Shown here in pieces: positions 30,880-40,877 of a DNA stretch of 64,000 nt. The translations under genes and the position numbers were made by a program. The DNA comes from Prorocentrum cordatum (taxonomy: Eukaryota; Sar; Dinophyceae; Prorocentrales; Prorocentraceae), in NCBI GenBank assembly GCA_963575745.1, contig CAUYUJ010020170.1, positions 1,082,513 to 1,146,512 of the forward strand. The letters run 5' to 3'. The notes below the pieces were generated by a model. The model was not told the origin of the DNA. It worked only from the letters and a program-made list of their open reading frames with translations, and did not search any database. Position 1 is the stretch's first letter. Every line of letters starts with the position of its first letter.

Positions 30880-33372
30880 ATGGCCGGCGATCCAGGGGAG
30901 CACTTCTCCCTTGCTCGGATTCTGGAGCCTTTGCCTGTGCAGTGCACCACGGCTTTCTGCGACGTGTTGGCGCACGTCGATGCCGCCCTCGCCTTGCCTG
31001 TCCTGAAATGCGTCCTGTCCGAGCAGGGTCATGGAAAGGTTGACGACACTGTGCTGGCAAACGTTCTTTGGAAGGTGCAAACATACTTGCCGAGCTTGGT
31101 GACCAACCGCTGCCAACCAGGCAAACTGGCAGCACGTTTGAAGGAAATGCAGGATGCGGCTCCAGATGTCGCCCTTGTTCGCATTGCTGCTCGCCAAGGC
31201 ACGTGCCCGCATTGCGAGGGGATCCCCCTTTGCCCGTGCCCGGGCATCGACAAATGCGCCCGCGGCCGAAATTTACCAATTTTGAAAGCCGAAGCCGCCC
31301 GCGCGGGAACGCCACCAGAGAGCAATGTTACCGTCCGGCATAAAATATATTCGTGGACCGCTGGCGTGCAGTACGCAGTGTTTGAAGAGAGCCGGTGCCC
31401 GAAGTGCTCGCGTTTCTTCTTGGGGGGATGGTCCTACAGAAAGAACGTTGGCGAGCGTGGTCAGCCGACGTTCGGTCGCTGCACAGGTGTCAAGTTCGTG
31501 GGCAGTACGGTTGACGACCTGTACGTGGTCATCCCCCGGCAGCAGAGTTATTTTGCGGTGGAGACTCATTTCCTGCGCACAGTCACAGACCAATTGGCGT
31601 TCAGCGGGGCCACCTTCACTTCCATAGTACACGTGTGGGCCCGGCAGCACCGCAGCGCGATCCAGGCCCGGTTGACTGTGGGAGATGATTTGACCCTTGT
31701 ACATCACACCCGCGACTGCCTTGAACTCGCGCGGTTCACGTGGCAGGCCGCGCGTTTGGCCGGCGACGCAGCTAAGGAGCAGACGTGGTCTTTCGAACTG
31801 TCGCAATTTGATGCGACGTTAGTCCAGCTGCAGCCTGCACTCCGCATGGCCAACTTGAGAAGAATAGCTTCTCACGTGGCGTCGTGCCCGCGGTGCCAGC
31901 GTTTGCTCCTGGTCATCGGCGACGGGAAGCGCGGGGCTTGCCGCCACGTCTGCGCCGGCACTGACGGGTCCATCACCTATCCAGACGTGGGCGCCACGCT
32001 GTACACGGGGTGCCGGGCACACGTCGGCGGCAGGCGCCACCTGTGCCAGACATGTCGACCTTCTGGTAAAGAGCAGACTGGCCTAGTCCCCCAACTCCGG
32101 GTCCTACGAGCCGAGCTGGCGCCGGCCCCGGACGGCGGTTTCGGCTTGGAGACCCGCTACGTCGCCGAACGCAAGACCGTCGCCAGCGACGGGGAGCTCT
32201 TCGAATTCTCGCTCCCGCGCTCCGAAGTGCGGCAGGATCTCCTCGCGCAGTTCGAGATCAGCAGTCTCCCCCTTCGGAGCGACCCGCGACAGAAGTTGCA
32301 GAGGCCGCCCACGTGGAAGAGCAAATTGCAGAAGACGCTCTGGCATAAGGGTGCCCGCGGTTGCTGCGCCCCGCAGCCGCCGCGGAGCAGCGCCAGCGGC
32401 GGGCTCAAGAGGAGCGCGCCGCCGTGGGTCGCCGCGGGGCGCGGCGCGCGCAAGAGGCGCGCGATGGCGGATGGCCCCCGCGCGCTGGCATCCACTGGGC
32501 TCAGGAAGAGCGCGCCGCAGGGGGCCGCGGGGGCGCGCGGCAAGCGCCAAGGGCAGGCGAAGGCGAAGGCCGCCCCCGCGGGGGCAGCCAAGCCGCGCGG
32601 CCGGCTGCGGGGCAGCGCCGCGGCGCCCGCGCAGGCACTTGGGCGGGCGAAGCGCGCGCCTAGCACTGCGGCCGCCGCTCGCCGCGACGCCGTCGGCTCC
32701 AATTGGCTCTACGCTGCCCGCGAGGTGCCGGTCGAGAAAACGTCCTGCGGCATCAGCAAAGAGAACGCATCCGAGGCGCGGCGAAGGCGCTGCACGGGCG
32801 GCATCGTGACCGCCGTTCCTCAGTGCGGCTATCTGGCCGACTGGCAGGAATTGTGGCGAGGGGAAGGCATCGAGGTGATGTACTTGTTCTTCCTCCGGCT
32901 GTTCAAGGATCTTTCAGAGCTGAAAGCGGCGCTCCAAGTCATAGGATACGACAACGCGTGCCAGTTGCTCGCTTTCGCTAGGGCGAAGAGAGAGCTTCAG
33001 AAGCCGTGGTCCCAGGAGTTCGTGGATAAGGTGAAGATGATCTTGGACGGCTTCCACAAGGGCAACCATACGTGGTGCCTGAGCAATCTACCAGAGGTGG
33101 ATCCCGACTCTGAGGATAATGCAGTGCTCATGGCGGGCAAGAACACGCAGGCTTGCGAGCAATTGAATTCCTGGATCAACGAGCGCACTGCGCCTGGGCG
33201 GGAGATGACTCCAGGCCACTTCGGCGTGTACTGGTGGGCTTTGTTCACGGAGCACAACGAGTGGCTGGTCCATCAGGCGGAGTGCAACCGCAGGAGGTAC
33301 GCCTGCGGCAACATGAAGCACGACCCGGACGTCTCTCGGCCAAGCCGACCGACAGAGGGCACGACGGCGTAG
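30880..33372 (+). CDS. KDZ-type transposase with CxC5/CxC6-like cysteine clusters (830 aa)
   Basis: Start at ATG in GCCATGGCC. Residues 105-130 are a Cys-rich stretch (CPHCEGIPLCPCPG). From about 153 a domain begins KIYSWTAGVQYAVFEES with CPKCSRFF and a long Tyr/Phe-rich part (YVVIPRQQSYFAVETHFL), the layout of CxC5, which Pfam associates with KDZ transposases. About 336-390 is a second cluster (CPRCQRLLLVIGDGKRGACR, then TGCRAH and CQTC), CxC6-like. A basic Ala/Arg/Lys linker spans about 475-610. The C-terminal domain has GYDNACQLLAFARAKRE, GFHKGNHTWC, and NTQACEQLNSWINERTAP with WWALFTEHNEWLVHQ, as in KDZ catalytic regions. The frame is intact and intronless. Family assignment is by motif order. 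It would act in the nucleus on transposon ends, none of which I could define. A relict spliced leader precedes it. Confidence 0.65.
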   Translation: MAGDPGEHFSLARILEPLPVQCTTAFCDVLAHVDAALALPVLKCVLSEQGHGKVDDTVLANVLWKVQTYLPSLVTNRCQPGKLAARLKEMQDAAPDVALVRIAARQGTCPHCEGIPLCPCPGIDKCARGRNLPILKAEAARAGTPPESNVTVRHKIYSWTAGVQYAVFEESRCPKCSRFFLGGWSYRKNVGERGQPTFGRCTGVKFVGSTVDDLYVVIPRQQSYFAVETHFLRTVTDQLAFSGATFTSIVHVWARQHRSAIQARLTVGDDLTLVHHTRDCLELARFTWQAARLAGDAAKEQTWSFELSQFDATLVQLQPALRMANLRRIASHVASCPRCQRLLLVIGDGKRGACRHVCAGTDGSITYPDVGATLYTGCRAHVGGRRHLCQTCRPSGKEQTGLVPQLRVLRAELAPAPDGGFGLETRYVAERKTVASDGELFEFSLPRSEVRQDLLAQFEISSLPLRSDPRQKLQRPPTWKSKLQKTLWHKGARGCCAPQPPRSSASGGLKRSAPPWVAAGRGARKRRAMADGPRALASTGLRKSAPQGAAGARGKRQGQAKAKAAPAGAAKPRGRLRGSAAAPAQALGRAKRAPSTAAAARRDAVGSNWLYAAREVPVEKTSCGISKENASEARRRRCTGGIVTAVPQCGYLADWQELWRGEGIEVMYLFFLRLFKDLSELKAALQVIGYDNACQLLAFARAKRELQKPWSQEFVDKVKMILDGFHKGNHTWCLSNLPEVDPDSEDNAVLMAGKNTQACEQLNSWINERTAPGREMTPGHFGVYWWALFTEHNEWLVHQAECNRRRYACGNMKHDPDVSRPSRPTEGTTA

Positions 33373-33535
33373 ATCGCTCGGGCGGGCCGGCGGCCCAGCC
33401 GAGAGACCGGTAATGCGCTCTGTGTACTCGCGGTACTGGTGCTGTGTACTTGCCAGCAAAACATGCCAGCCAGCGTGGGCGCCTCGCAGCGACTTCTTTC
33501 AACCTTTGTAGTGAAATGCATGCGGTGCAGGCTGA

Positions 33536-34078
33536 GTGGTGTTAGGTATGTGGGTTGGCTACGCGGTGCCATGTGTGTGGTGCACGCTGTGCGGTGTGAG
33601 CTATGAGGTGCAGTCTATGCGGTGCAAGCTGTGTGGTGAAATATATGTGCTATGTGCTGCGGTCTATGTAGATGGGCTATGCGGTCCACAAGATGAAGTG
33701 CACCCCATGCGGTGTAAGCTATGAGGTGCAAGCAAAGCGGCGCAAGCCGTGTGGTGCTACGGGGGCAGCGATGTGGTACAATCTACGTGGTCTGAACTAT
33801 GCGGTGCGATCTATATGGTGCGCACTATGCAACGTAAGGTATGAAGTGCATAAGCTCTGCGGCACAGTGTGTGAGGTGCACTCTCAGCGGTGGTCTATGA
33901 GCTCTAACCTATGTGGCGCAAGGTGTGTGGTGCAAGGTATGCGGTGTGCGCTATGTGCTATGTGCTGCGAGCTATGTGGATTATCTATGCGGTCCACTCG
34001 ACGTGGTGCAAGCTATCGGCGCAAGCCGGGTGGTGTAAGATGTACTGTGCCATCCATGTAATAGAATCTACGTGGTGA
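33536..34078. repeat. Degenerate ~15-bp minisatellite (GTGCAAGCTATGCGG type)
   Basis: Variants of GCTATG(C/A)GGTGCAAG and GTGTGGTG recur irregularly for about 540 bp. Copies are diverged, which suggests an old array. Confidence 0.75.
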
Positions 34079-34084
34079 AAATCA

Positions 34085-34726
34085 TGCGGATCACCGGCTC
34101 GCCATGGCGCTGGATCCGGACCGCCGAATCGCCGTCTCGCCGGATCGCCAGATCGCCGAGCGTCGGATCGCGAGATCGCCGGCTCACCAGATCGCCGGAT
34201 CGCCGGATCACCGGATCACCGGATCACCAGATCACCGGATCACCAGATCACCGGATCACCGGATCACGGGATCACGGGATCACGGGATCACCGGATCACC
34301 GGATCACCGGATCACCGGATCACCGGATCACCGGATCACCGGATCACGGGATCACGGGATCACCGGATCACCGGATCACCGGATCACCGGCTCACCGGAT
34401 CGCCGGATCACCGGTCACCGGATCACCGGATCACCGGATCACCGGATCACCGGATCACCAGATCACCGGATCGCCGGATCGCCGGATCACCGGATCACAA
34501 GATCACCGGATCACCGGATCACCGGATCACCGGATCACCGGATCACCGGATCACCGGATCACCGGATCACCGGATCACCAGATCACCGGATCACCGGATC
34601 ACCGGATCACCGGATCACCGGATCACCGGATCACCGCATCACCGGATCACCGGATCACCGGATCACCGGATCACCGGATCGGATCCGGATCACCGGATCA
34701 CCGGATCACCGGATCACCGGCCTTAT
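34085..34726. repeat. 8-bp minisatellite (GGATCACC)n, about 75 copies
   Basis: Units GGATCACC alternate with variants GGATCGCC, AGATCACC and GGATCACG; the first ~110 bp are most diverged. Because 8 is not a multiple of 3, the frame encodes the octapeptide DHRITGSP whichever frame is read. Each unit has a GATC site. Confidence 0.95.
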
Positions 34727-35072
34727 GTTGGAGGGTGAAAGAGGGGGTCTGCAACAGGGGGTCTTCAATGGGGGCTGAATGGCCCATGTATGCTCAATGT
34801 ATCGCTCATGTATGTGATCGGGTACGATTGGCATCCAATGCTGGCGGTCATTGGTGGCCAGTCATTCGTGCCCGCGCGTTGCCCGCGCGGGCACACGCGC
34901 CGTCCATCCATTATCGTTCATGCGTGCGGGCGTTCTTGCATATTGCGCGTGGGTCGGCGAAGTGGAGTGCAAGTGTGTCTTGATTGTGCGGTTGATGATC
35001 GCGTATGTTCCCAAACGATGACTTCTCGACCCCCAAGACAGATTTGGAATGGGCCCCGCGATTTTCCAAAAA
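34727..35072. other. Interval between minisatellites
   Basis: Unique sequence with GCCCGCGCG-type short inverted repeats near 34870-34905. The frame of the 8-bp repeat runs on for about 80 codons by chance. No gene supported. Confidence 0.4.
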
Positions 35073-35290
35073 TGTGAATTCACATTTTCCTTTTTCCCAA
35101 AATGTGAATTCACATTTTCCTTTTTCCCAAAATGTGAATTCACATTCTGGCCCCTTCATAAAGAATCCTACACAACATTCCAAAATGTGAATTCACATTG
35201 TCCTTTTCCCCATAATGTGAATTCACATTTTCCTTTTTCCCAAAATGTGAATTCACATTTTGCTTTTCCCCACAATGTGAATTCACATTT
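35073..35290. repeat. ~31-bp tandem array of a perfect palindrome (AATGTGAATTCACATT)
   Basis: Seven or eight copies of AAAATGTGAATTCACATTTT are spaced by CC(T)TTTTCCC. Each copy is self-complementary around an EcoRI site (GAATTC). Some spacers differ (35155-35180 and 35205). Confidence 0.95.
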
Positions 35291-36337
35291 TGCCCTGGCC
35301 TTCAAGATCCCCAAAACTGAGGCGCAGTGTTCCGCATGCCAGATTGGCTGGGCAGATTTTGACACTCACCCGACCGCTTTCGTGTGTTCCAGCCTGTTCT
35401 TGTTGCGCCCTTAGCGCACGTTGCCTTCGTCGCCTTTCCCGAGCCCCCCGCCCCCTTGCTTCCTTTCCCCTCAAGTCTCGCGCGCGGGTGCAAGCGGGGA
35501 GCTTCAATTAGTTCCCCCGCCGAACACAGCAATCGAGGATGCATCGCCCATTCATGACATTAAAAAACATCATTGCCGGGACCCTGCGCCCGACCCCCAC
35601 TTTCACCCTCCAATTATGAAGTTTGTTCTGGCTGAACCCTGGTGAGGACGAGTCCGTCTCGGCCTTCTTCGGAGCGGGCTCGGAGGCCCGTCGTCGCCGC
35701 TTTCGGTCTGAACAACTTCCCCTCGCGGGCGCCTCCAACGACGTGGCGAAATGCCTCGCGGGCACGGTCGGGGCGGACTGGAGGCCATTGATCTTGCATA
35801 TGCCAGCATGGGGCGGTGCTGGATTCAAGCCGAAATCCCACGCGTGGAGAAGAGATCCGCGTTCTTGCGCAAGGTTCTGGGGTCTGGCCATGTCCGGCTG
35901 CTCTGAGGCGCTCGTCTGTTCCCCTGTTCAGGTTGACAAATGGCGGTCCAGAGTAACCCAATGCGGTATTAAGGCTATGCTGGTCGCTGCCACTTATGCT
36001 GGCGCAGTCCACGGGATCTCAATCGCCAGCGAAGCTTTCCTCCGATACTTCTGCGTTGGACCTCTCGAGTTTGAGTCGCGTGGACCTTGCGTTCGCTGGC
36101 GCCGGCGCTGGGCTGCATACTCAGATGCGCGCATCGCAGAATGGGGGGGGGGGGGGGGGCATTATATGGCGCGATGAGGGGCGAGAAGGCGCGCCACATC
36201 GATCTAGTCGGTCACGATCAGAATTTAACAGAGGCGGCTTGTCCATGGCCTCGTAAGTTCGTCGAAGATATCGAATCGCTCGCGGACGAAGACGACAAGG
36301 CAGGCCCTCCCCCTTCAAGCCTTTCCAGGACCCCGAC
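35291..36337. other. Unique GC-rich interval, no supported gene
   Basis: Several open frames occur (e.g. 35623-36177 plus), but none shows a domain or consistent coding character. A G18 run lies at about 36143-36160. Confidence 0.35.
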
Positions 36338-36700
36338 TTGATTGATTGGTTTTTCATATTTGACGCCACATGCACGCGCGCCCGATGTCTGAGCGCTCGC
36401 GCACCCCCGCCAGGCGCATGGGCAAGCTCGGCTGCTGCGCGCGCCATCGGCTTCAAGATAGATCGCGAGGGTTCTCGCGTTTGCCGCGCTCCTGGCTGCG
36501 ATCGGAGCTTCAGAACCACGCGGCACCTACTCGCGCGCCTCGACAACAACCACTGGCTTAAGGCACTCTCGGGCAAAACAGTCGTTACCGACCAGTGCTT
36601 CATCTGCGGGGTTGAGTTTGAGTCGCGCAACTCGGCGCACCATCGTGCGCGCGACTCCTTCCGCGCAGGGGCGCGTTCGACTCGGCGCTGCCTTGCGTTC
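36338..36700 (+). pseudogene. Zinc-finger-like coding fragment (possible retroelement C-terminus)
   Basis: The plus frame contains CRAPGCDRSFRTTRHLLARL followed by DNNHW, and then CFICGVEFESRNSAHHRARD. These are two C2H2-like fingers with Cys-x4-Cys or Cys-x2-Cys and His pairs. Such fingers are common after the reverse transcriptase of dinoflagellate LINE-like elements (inference). No reverse transcriptase is found here and no start or stop is assigned, so this is probably a fragment. Confidence 0.35.
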
Positions 36701-36831
36701 CGAGGGGCCCAGCGAATCGATGTCACCGCATGTTCGTCGCGCGAGGCTCAAACCCTTGAGGCTGATCAGCTCGCGGCCAAACTGCCCCCCGCTGGCGCGG
36801 CAGCCTCGCGATGGCTTTCGCGGGCGTCGCG

Positions 36832-37563
36832 ATGGCGAGCGCCCCAGAATTGACCCAGGACGGCGCCGTGCGCAAGGCTGGCGACGCAGCGGGCGGCCCC
36901 GGCGACTCCAAGAAGGCGAAGAAGCTCGAGGATCACACGAAGGAGACCGAGGCGCTGAAGGGCAAGAGAGGCGGCGTGCTCATGGCCCTCATTGCCATTC
37001 TGGCGAGGTTGTCGCTGGCGAATTCTAGAGAGCACGCAGATCTGACCAGCGCTTGCTACAACTGCTGGATCGCCCCTATCGCCCCCCCCCCCCCTCGTTC
37101 CGATAATGAAGAACGCTGGCAAGGCGCATTCAGAGGCCTGCAGGGGAGCAGGAAAAAATACACCTCCGGCCCCCCTGGGCCGCGCATCTTTCTCGCGCCG
37201 CTGCAGCGCCTGGCGACGCTGCCCCAGGCCAGCGAGAAGATCGGACTGACGCTGAAGTTGCACTGGGACCGCATTCCTTGGGGCAGCCCGACGAGGAAGG
37301 TCACCAAAGCGGCGCTGCAGGAACGGGCGAAGCATTGCCGCCTCAAGGATTGCTGGTGCGACAGGAGGAAGGAAGGCGCCAGGCCCACCCATTCCAAGTT
37401 GCAGCTGATGATGTCAACCCGCATGCAGGCGGTCTTGACCAAGCGCCAGGGAGACGAGCTCATGACAGTCGACATGCCGATCGGCCTCGCGATCGTCGCT
37501 CCGCCTCCCACTGCCCCAGAGCCCTCCTGTGAAACAGCGGACGGATCGCAGCTGGAGCTTTAG
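36832..37563 (+). CDS. Hypothetical protein (243-250 aa), possibly partial
   Basis: ATG at 36832 (CGATGGCGAGC) gives 243 aa; an upstream in-frame ATG at 36811 gives 250. The N-terminus is Lys/Ala/Gly-rich (DSKKAKKLEDHTKETEALKG). A conserved-looking helical part follows (VLMALIAILARLSLANSREH, ADLTSACYNCWIAP). Then comes a GPPGPRIFLAPLQRLATL segment and a Cys-containing basic part (HCRLKDCWCDRRKE). I believe similar proteins occur as multicopy families in dinoflagellates, but I cannot name a domain. The TAG at 37561-37563 is immediately followed by the left end of a TIR element (AATTCTTTACGCTTCGCG). So the element may have truncated the gene, or the stop may lie in an intron. A very weak spliced-leader-like GGCTCAA occurs about 60 nt upstream of 36811. 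Confidence 0.45.
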   Translation: MASAPELTQDGAVRKAGDAAGGPGDSKKAKKLEDHTKETEALKGKRGGVLMALIAILARLSLANSREHADLTSACYNCWIAPIAPPPPRSDNEERWQGAFRGLQGSRKKYTSGPPGPRIFLAPLQRLATLPQASEKIGLTLKLHWDRIPWGSPTRKVTKAALQERAKHCRLKDCWCDRRKEGARPTHSKLQLMMSTRMQAVLTKRQGDELMTVDMPIGLAIVAPPPTAPEPSCETADGSQLEL

Positions 37564-38895
37564 GAATTCTTTACGCTTCGCGTATCCCCACCAGCCCATC
37601 TCAAAACAGCAACTCTTGCGAAGCATGCCGACAGTCGTGTTTTTCAGGCGTGTTTCCGCCTGCCCCCGCATATTTCCCCTGTTCCTCCTTCCTCCCGCCT
37701 CCTTGTACATCCTCCTTGTGGTGGGAGCGGGAGAAGGACGAGGCGGAGGAGGAGGGAGAGAAAGCGCTCCTCGTGGTTTGAGTCGTTTGGGGTTTCTCGT
37801 CCTGGTGTGAGTCGTTCGGGCCCTTCTTCCTGGTGTGAGTCGTTCGGGCTCTTCGTGGTGTGAGTCGTTCGGGCTCTTCGTCCTGGTGTGAGTCGTTCGG
37901 GCTTCTCGTGGTGTGAGTTGTTCGGGCCCCTCGTCCTGGTGTGAGTCGTTCGGGCCCCTCCTCCTGGTGTGACTCGTTCGGGCTCCTCGTGGTGTGAGTC
38001 GTTCGGGGCCCTCGTCGTGGTGTGAGTCGTTCGGGCTCCTCGTGGTGCGAGTCGTTCGGGCCCCTCCTTCTGGTGTGAGTCGTTCGGGCTCTTCGTGGTG
38101 TGAGTCGTTCGGGCCCCTCGTCCTGGTGTGAGTCGTTCGGGCTCCTCGTGGCGTGAGGCGTTCGGGCACCTCGTCCCCTTTTGGGGCGTCTTGGGGGCCT
38201 CTTGGCGGCCCCAGGGGCTTCTAGGAGCGTCTTGGGTGCCTTGGGGGAGCCTCTTCGGGCCTCTTGGGAGCCTCTTGGAGGCCGTTTGGGGCGTCTTGGG
38301 GGCCTCTTGGCGGCCCCAGGGGTTTCCAGGAGCGTCTTGGGTGCCTCGGGGGAGCCTCTTGGGGCCTCTTGGGGGCCTCTTGGGGGCATCTTGGGGGCCT
38401 CTTGGAGGCCTCTTGGGGGCCTCCTGGGGTCCTCTTGGGGCCATCTTGGGGCCTCGTGGTGCTTCCTGGGCGCTTCTTGGGGCCATCTTGGAGGGAATGG
38501 ACCGAAGAAGAGGGGAGCTTCAATGAGCGCTGCCCCCTCAGAAGGGCAACCTGAGCCCAAAACCTTCGTAAAAGCAATGCTTTCGCCTTGAAGGAAGAGG
38601 GGAGCTTTCATGAGCGCTGCCCCCTTCAGAAGGCCAAAATGGGGCCAACACCGTAGTAAAATCAATGATTCTGGTTTCAAAGAAGAGGAGAGGGTTTTTT
38701 TCTCCCTCCCCCCGTCGGGGCCAGAATCCTCGTGAGGGGTGTCGTTTTTTAGCCCTCCCAGGAGTCGAAAAAGACCCCTCTGACCACCCGCGGGGCGCCC
38801 TCTCCAGGCCCAGGGGAGGGGGTAGGGGGAGGGGTAAACCCCTCCCCGAAGGGGAAGAGGGGGGGTTGAGAACAGAGCGGGCTCTCTAAACCACT
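37564..38895. mobile_element. TIR element, copy 5
   Basis: The left end is AATTCTTTACGCTTCGCG plus TATCCCCACCAGCCCA. The interior has a GTGTGAGTCGTTCGGGC minisatellite (37790-38170), GCCTCTTGGGG repeats (38175-38515), a GTAGTAAAATCAATGATTCT module, and the G-rich hairpin core at about 38800-38860. It ends TCTAAACCACTCAG, beyond which an (AGT)n tract replaces the right TIR. Confidence 0.7.
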
Positions 38896-39025
38896 CAGTA
38901 GTTGTTGATGCGAGTAGTGGGGGTAGTACGTCGAAAAGCAGTACGAGGGATAGCACTGACAGGAGCAGTACCAGTAGCAGTAGCAGTAGCAGTAGCGGTA
39001 GCCGTCGTCGTAGAAGTATTAGTGC

Positions 39026-39085
<60 letters not shown>

Positions 39086-39265
39086 CCCACCCCCCCCTCA
39101 GGGGGACCCCCGACGACCATTCTATATGGGAAATACCGTATCGAAACCAATGTTTTCCTACACCGAAATTTACACAATTTTTAACAATGCAATCGGAACC
39201 CCATGCTGCACGCGCCCCCGCGCGCACGGCCCCCTGTACACCATCAAGTGTACTCATGTAGACCT
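38896..39265. repeat. (AGT)n microsatellite and short interval
   Basis: AGT triplets with GCA and CGT interruptions run to about 39083. 39091-39265 is unique sequence just 3' of the minus-strand transposase gene. Confidence 0.8.
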
Positions 39266-40786
39266 TCACGCCTTGAAGATCTTGTTGTCGCGGCAAAACT
39301 TGATCACGTCCCCCATGGCCTTGAACCTGTCCTCCACGCCGATCCAATGGCACCACTGCCCCTCGCGCAGCGCCCGCGCAATCGCCTGCGGCTTGTTGGC
39401 GTTGATGCCCACGAGCTTCTTCTTCAAGTGGCCCCATATGCTGTCCAACGACTGCGTGCCAGCGACGACGCCCTTGCCGTCGACCTCCGTCTCCTTTGTG
39501 AAGTAAGGCCCGCCGTTCTTGGAGGAGTGATTAACCGCGATCTTGGCCTTCTCGCCGACGTCCACGGCCTTGTACGCCAGAGCGCCGTCCGTGGACAAGA
39601 TGGACTCCTTGGCAAAGTGGTTGCTCGCCACCTCGCCCCACGTCTCGTTGTCCAAAGGCGGGGGACAAGCCCACCCCAAACGGCCAGCTGGCTTTCTCGT
39701 GGCAGCAGACGGCCGCCTGATGACCGCGGCGGGCTTCTTGGCAGCGGCGGCTGGGCGCTTCATGGGCGCCGCGCGCCCCTTGGCGGCGCGCCGCTTCGAG
39801 GTCGCAGTCGTCTGGACGAGGGCTAGGCTCTGGCGTTGCCCCCGCGCCTTCACGCCGACCACGCCAGCCCACTTCACCGAGGAGTCGTCGATCGATTCCT
39901 TCCTCAGCACAGCCTCGTCCGCCTCGACGATCACGCCGTTGCCGCCAGCCTTGAGCTTCCGCTGGACGTGGATGACGAAGTCCTTCAGCAAGTTCCGCCA
40001 GCTCGCTTGCACCGTCTCAATGCGGTTCGCTGTCAGACCAGTCTGGGCACGGATCACGTGGGGCTTCACGTTCCAGGCAATTCCGTGCAAGACCACCACC
40101 TTTCAAGGGAGGGGGCCAAGACACGCGGGGAGAACCGACATCGAGCATGCTGATCTGGGAAAAACCCGAACACCATGCTCGAACCGACGACTACACACCG
40201 AACAAAGAGCAACTCCATCCCTGGGCCCTTTTCCCCTGCCCGAAAGGTTCCCCGACCCAGAATGCAGTCATGGCTGCGCCCTGCGTTCTGGCTTGAAAAA
40301 GGAAAAGTTGCTTGGTGCGAGAACGTTTCCCCTGCGCGCCTGCTTGCGAAGGGGCGTGGAGCTGGGGCCCCTCCCAGCGCTGAAGAGCGGCGACTGCGTG
40401 AGCACGTGCTGCTTGAATCGGCACGCCTTCTTGGTGCACCGCCACTCGTGCTCGCCCCCGCCCAAGACAGGGGCGCACGCCTTGTCCGCAGTCTTCCACG
40501 TCTTCGACCCGCACTTCATGCAGTGATGCACGTCGGGGAGGAAACCCATCTTCCGCAACTTCAGAATGAGCTGCTTCGGCGTGAAATCCACCATGTCCAG
40601 CAGGACGGCGTCCAGCGTCTGCCGATTGTACCGAGGCTCCGACGCCGAGGTGTTCTGTGCATCAGGCGTGTACTTGACGCCTGCAGCCGCGGGCTTCCTC
40701 TGAACCGGCTTCTTCTGGGCGGCGCGCTTGGTCAGGCGCAGGGTTCCCCTCTTGGGCTTGCGCTGGTTCATGCAGGTCTTGGCCAT
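39266..40786 (-). CDS. Merlin / IS1595-type transposase (two exons, about 413 aa)
   Basis: The ATG at 40786 (CCCATGGCC on the minus strand) opens exon 1 (40786-40379). It encodes a Lys/Arg-rich start and a zinc ribbon: CMKCGSKTWKT, then EWRCTKKACRFKQHVLTQSP. A GC donor at 40378 and AG at 40100 fit in phase 0 (279-bp intron; no other split keeps the motif order). Exon 2 (40099-39266) begins VVVLHGIAWNVK and carries the ISXO2-like catalytic order: GVIVEADEAVLRK (first Asp), ILSTDGALAYK (second Asp), NHSSKN, and GTQSLDSIWGHLKKKL (Asp in place of the usual Glu before the Trp). Between the first two Asp lies a basic Ala/Lys/Arg/Pro insert (MKRPAAAAKKPAA) of about 50 residues. Members of this family move by cut and paste and leave 8-9 bp duplications; I could not find its TIRs. 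The frame is intact. The antisense plus frame is a shadow. Confidence 0.7.
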
Positions 40787-40856
40787 GGGGCTCGCCTACG
40801 CCGCGCCTCCACTAGTATATTGGGTTCGGACTAGATCCCAGCCTTGCGGGGCCTGC

Positions 40857-40877
40857 AAGGAGCCAGAACGGCCACGG
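40857..40877 (-). other. Relict DinoSL candidate
   Basis: On the minus strand it matches the spliced leader at 15 of 21 positions (CCGT, GCC, TT, TGGCTC); most mismatches are transitions. It lies 71 nt before the ATG of the Merlin-type transposase. Confidence 0.45.

Noticed and set aside
34072-34983. 303-codon protein with GSPDHRIT repeats
   Set aside because: An 8-bp tandem repeat lacking stops is open in all frames by construction. The non-repeat tail shows no coding character.
34085-35290. CRISPR array
   Set aside because: The repeats are contiguous or spaced by near-identical sequence, not by unique spacers, and no cas-like gene is present. The genome is eukaryotic in character.
39203-39826. 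Plus-strand open frame over the Merlin-type gene
   Set aside because: Antisense shadow; zinc ribbon and catalytic motifs are on the minus strand.
40140-40200. tRNA gene or SINE in the Merlin-type intron (GGTTCGAGC box-B-like)
   Set aside because: Only a B-box-like motif occurs. I could not build acceptor, D and anticodon arms.
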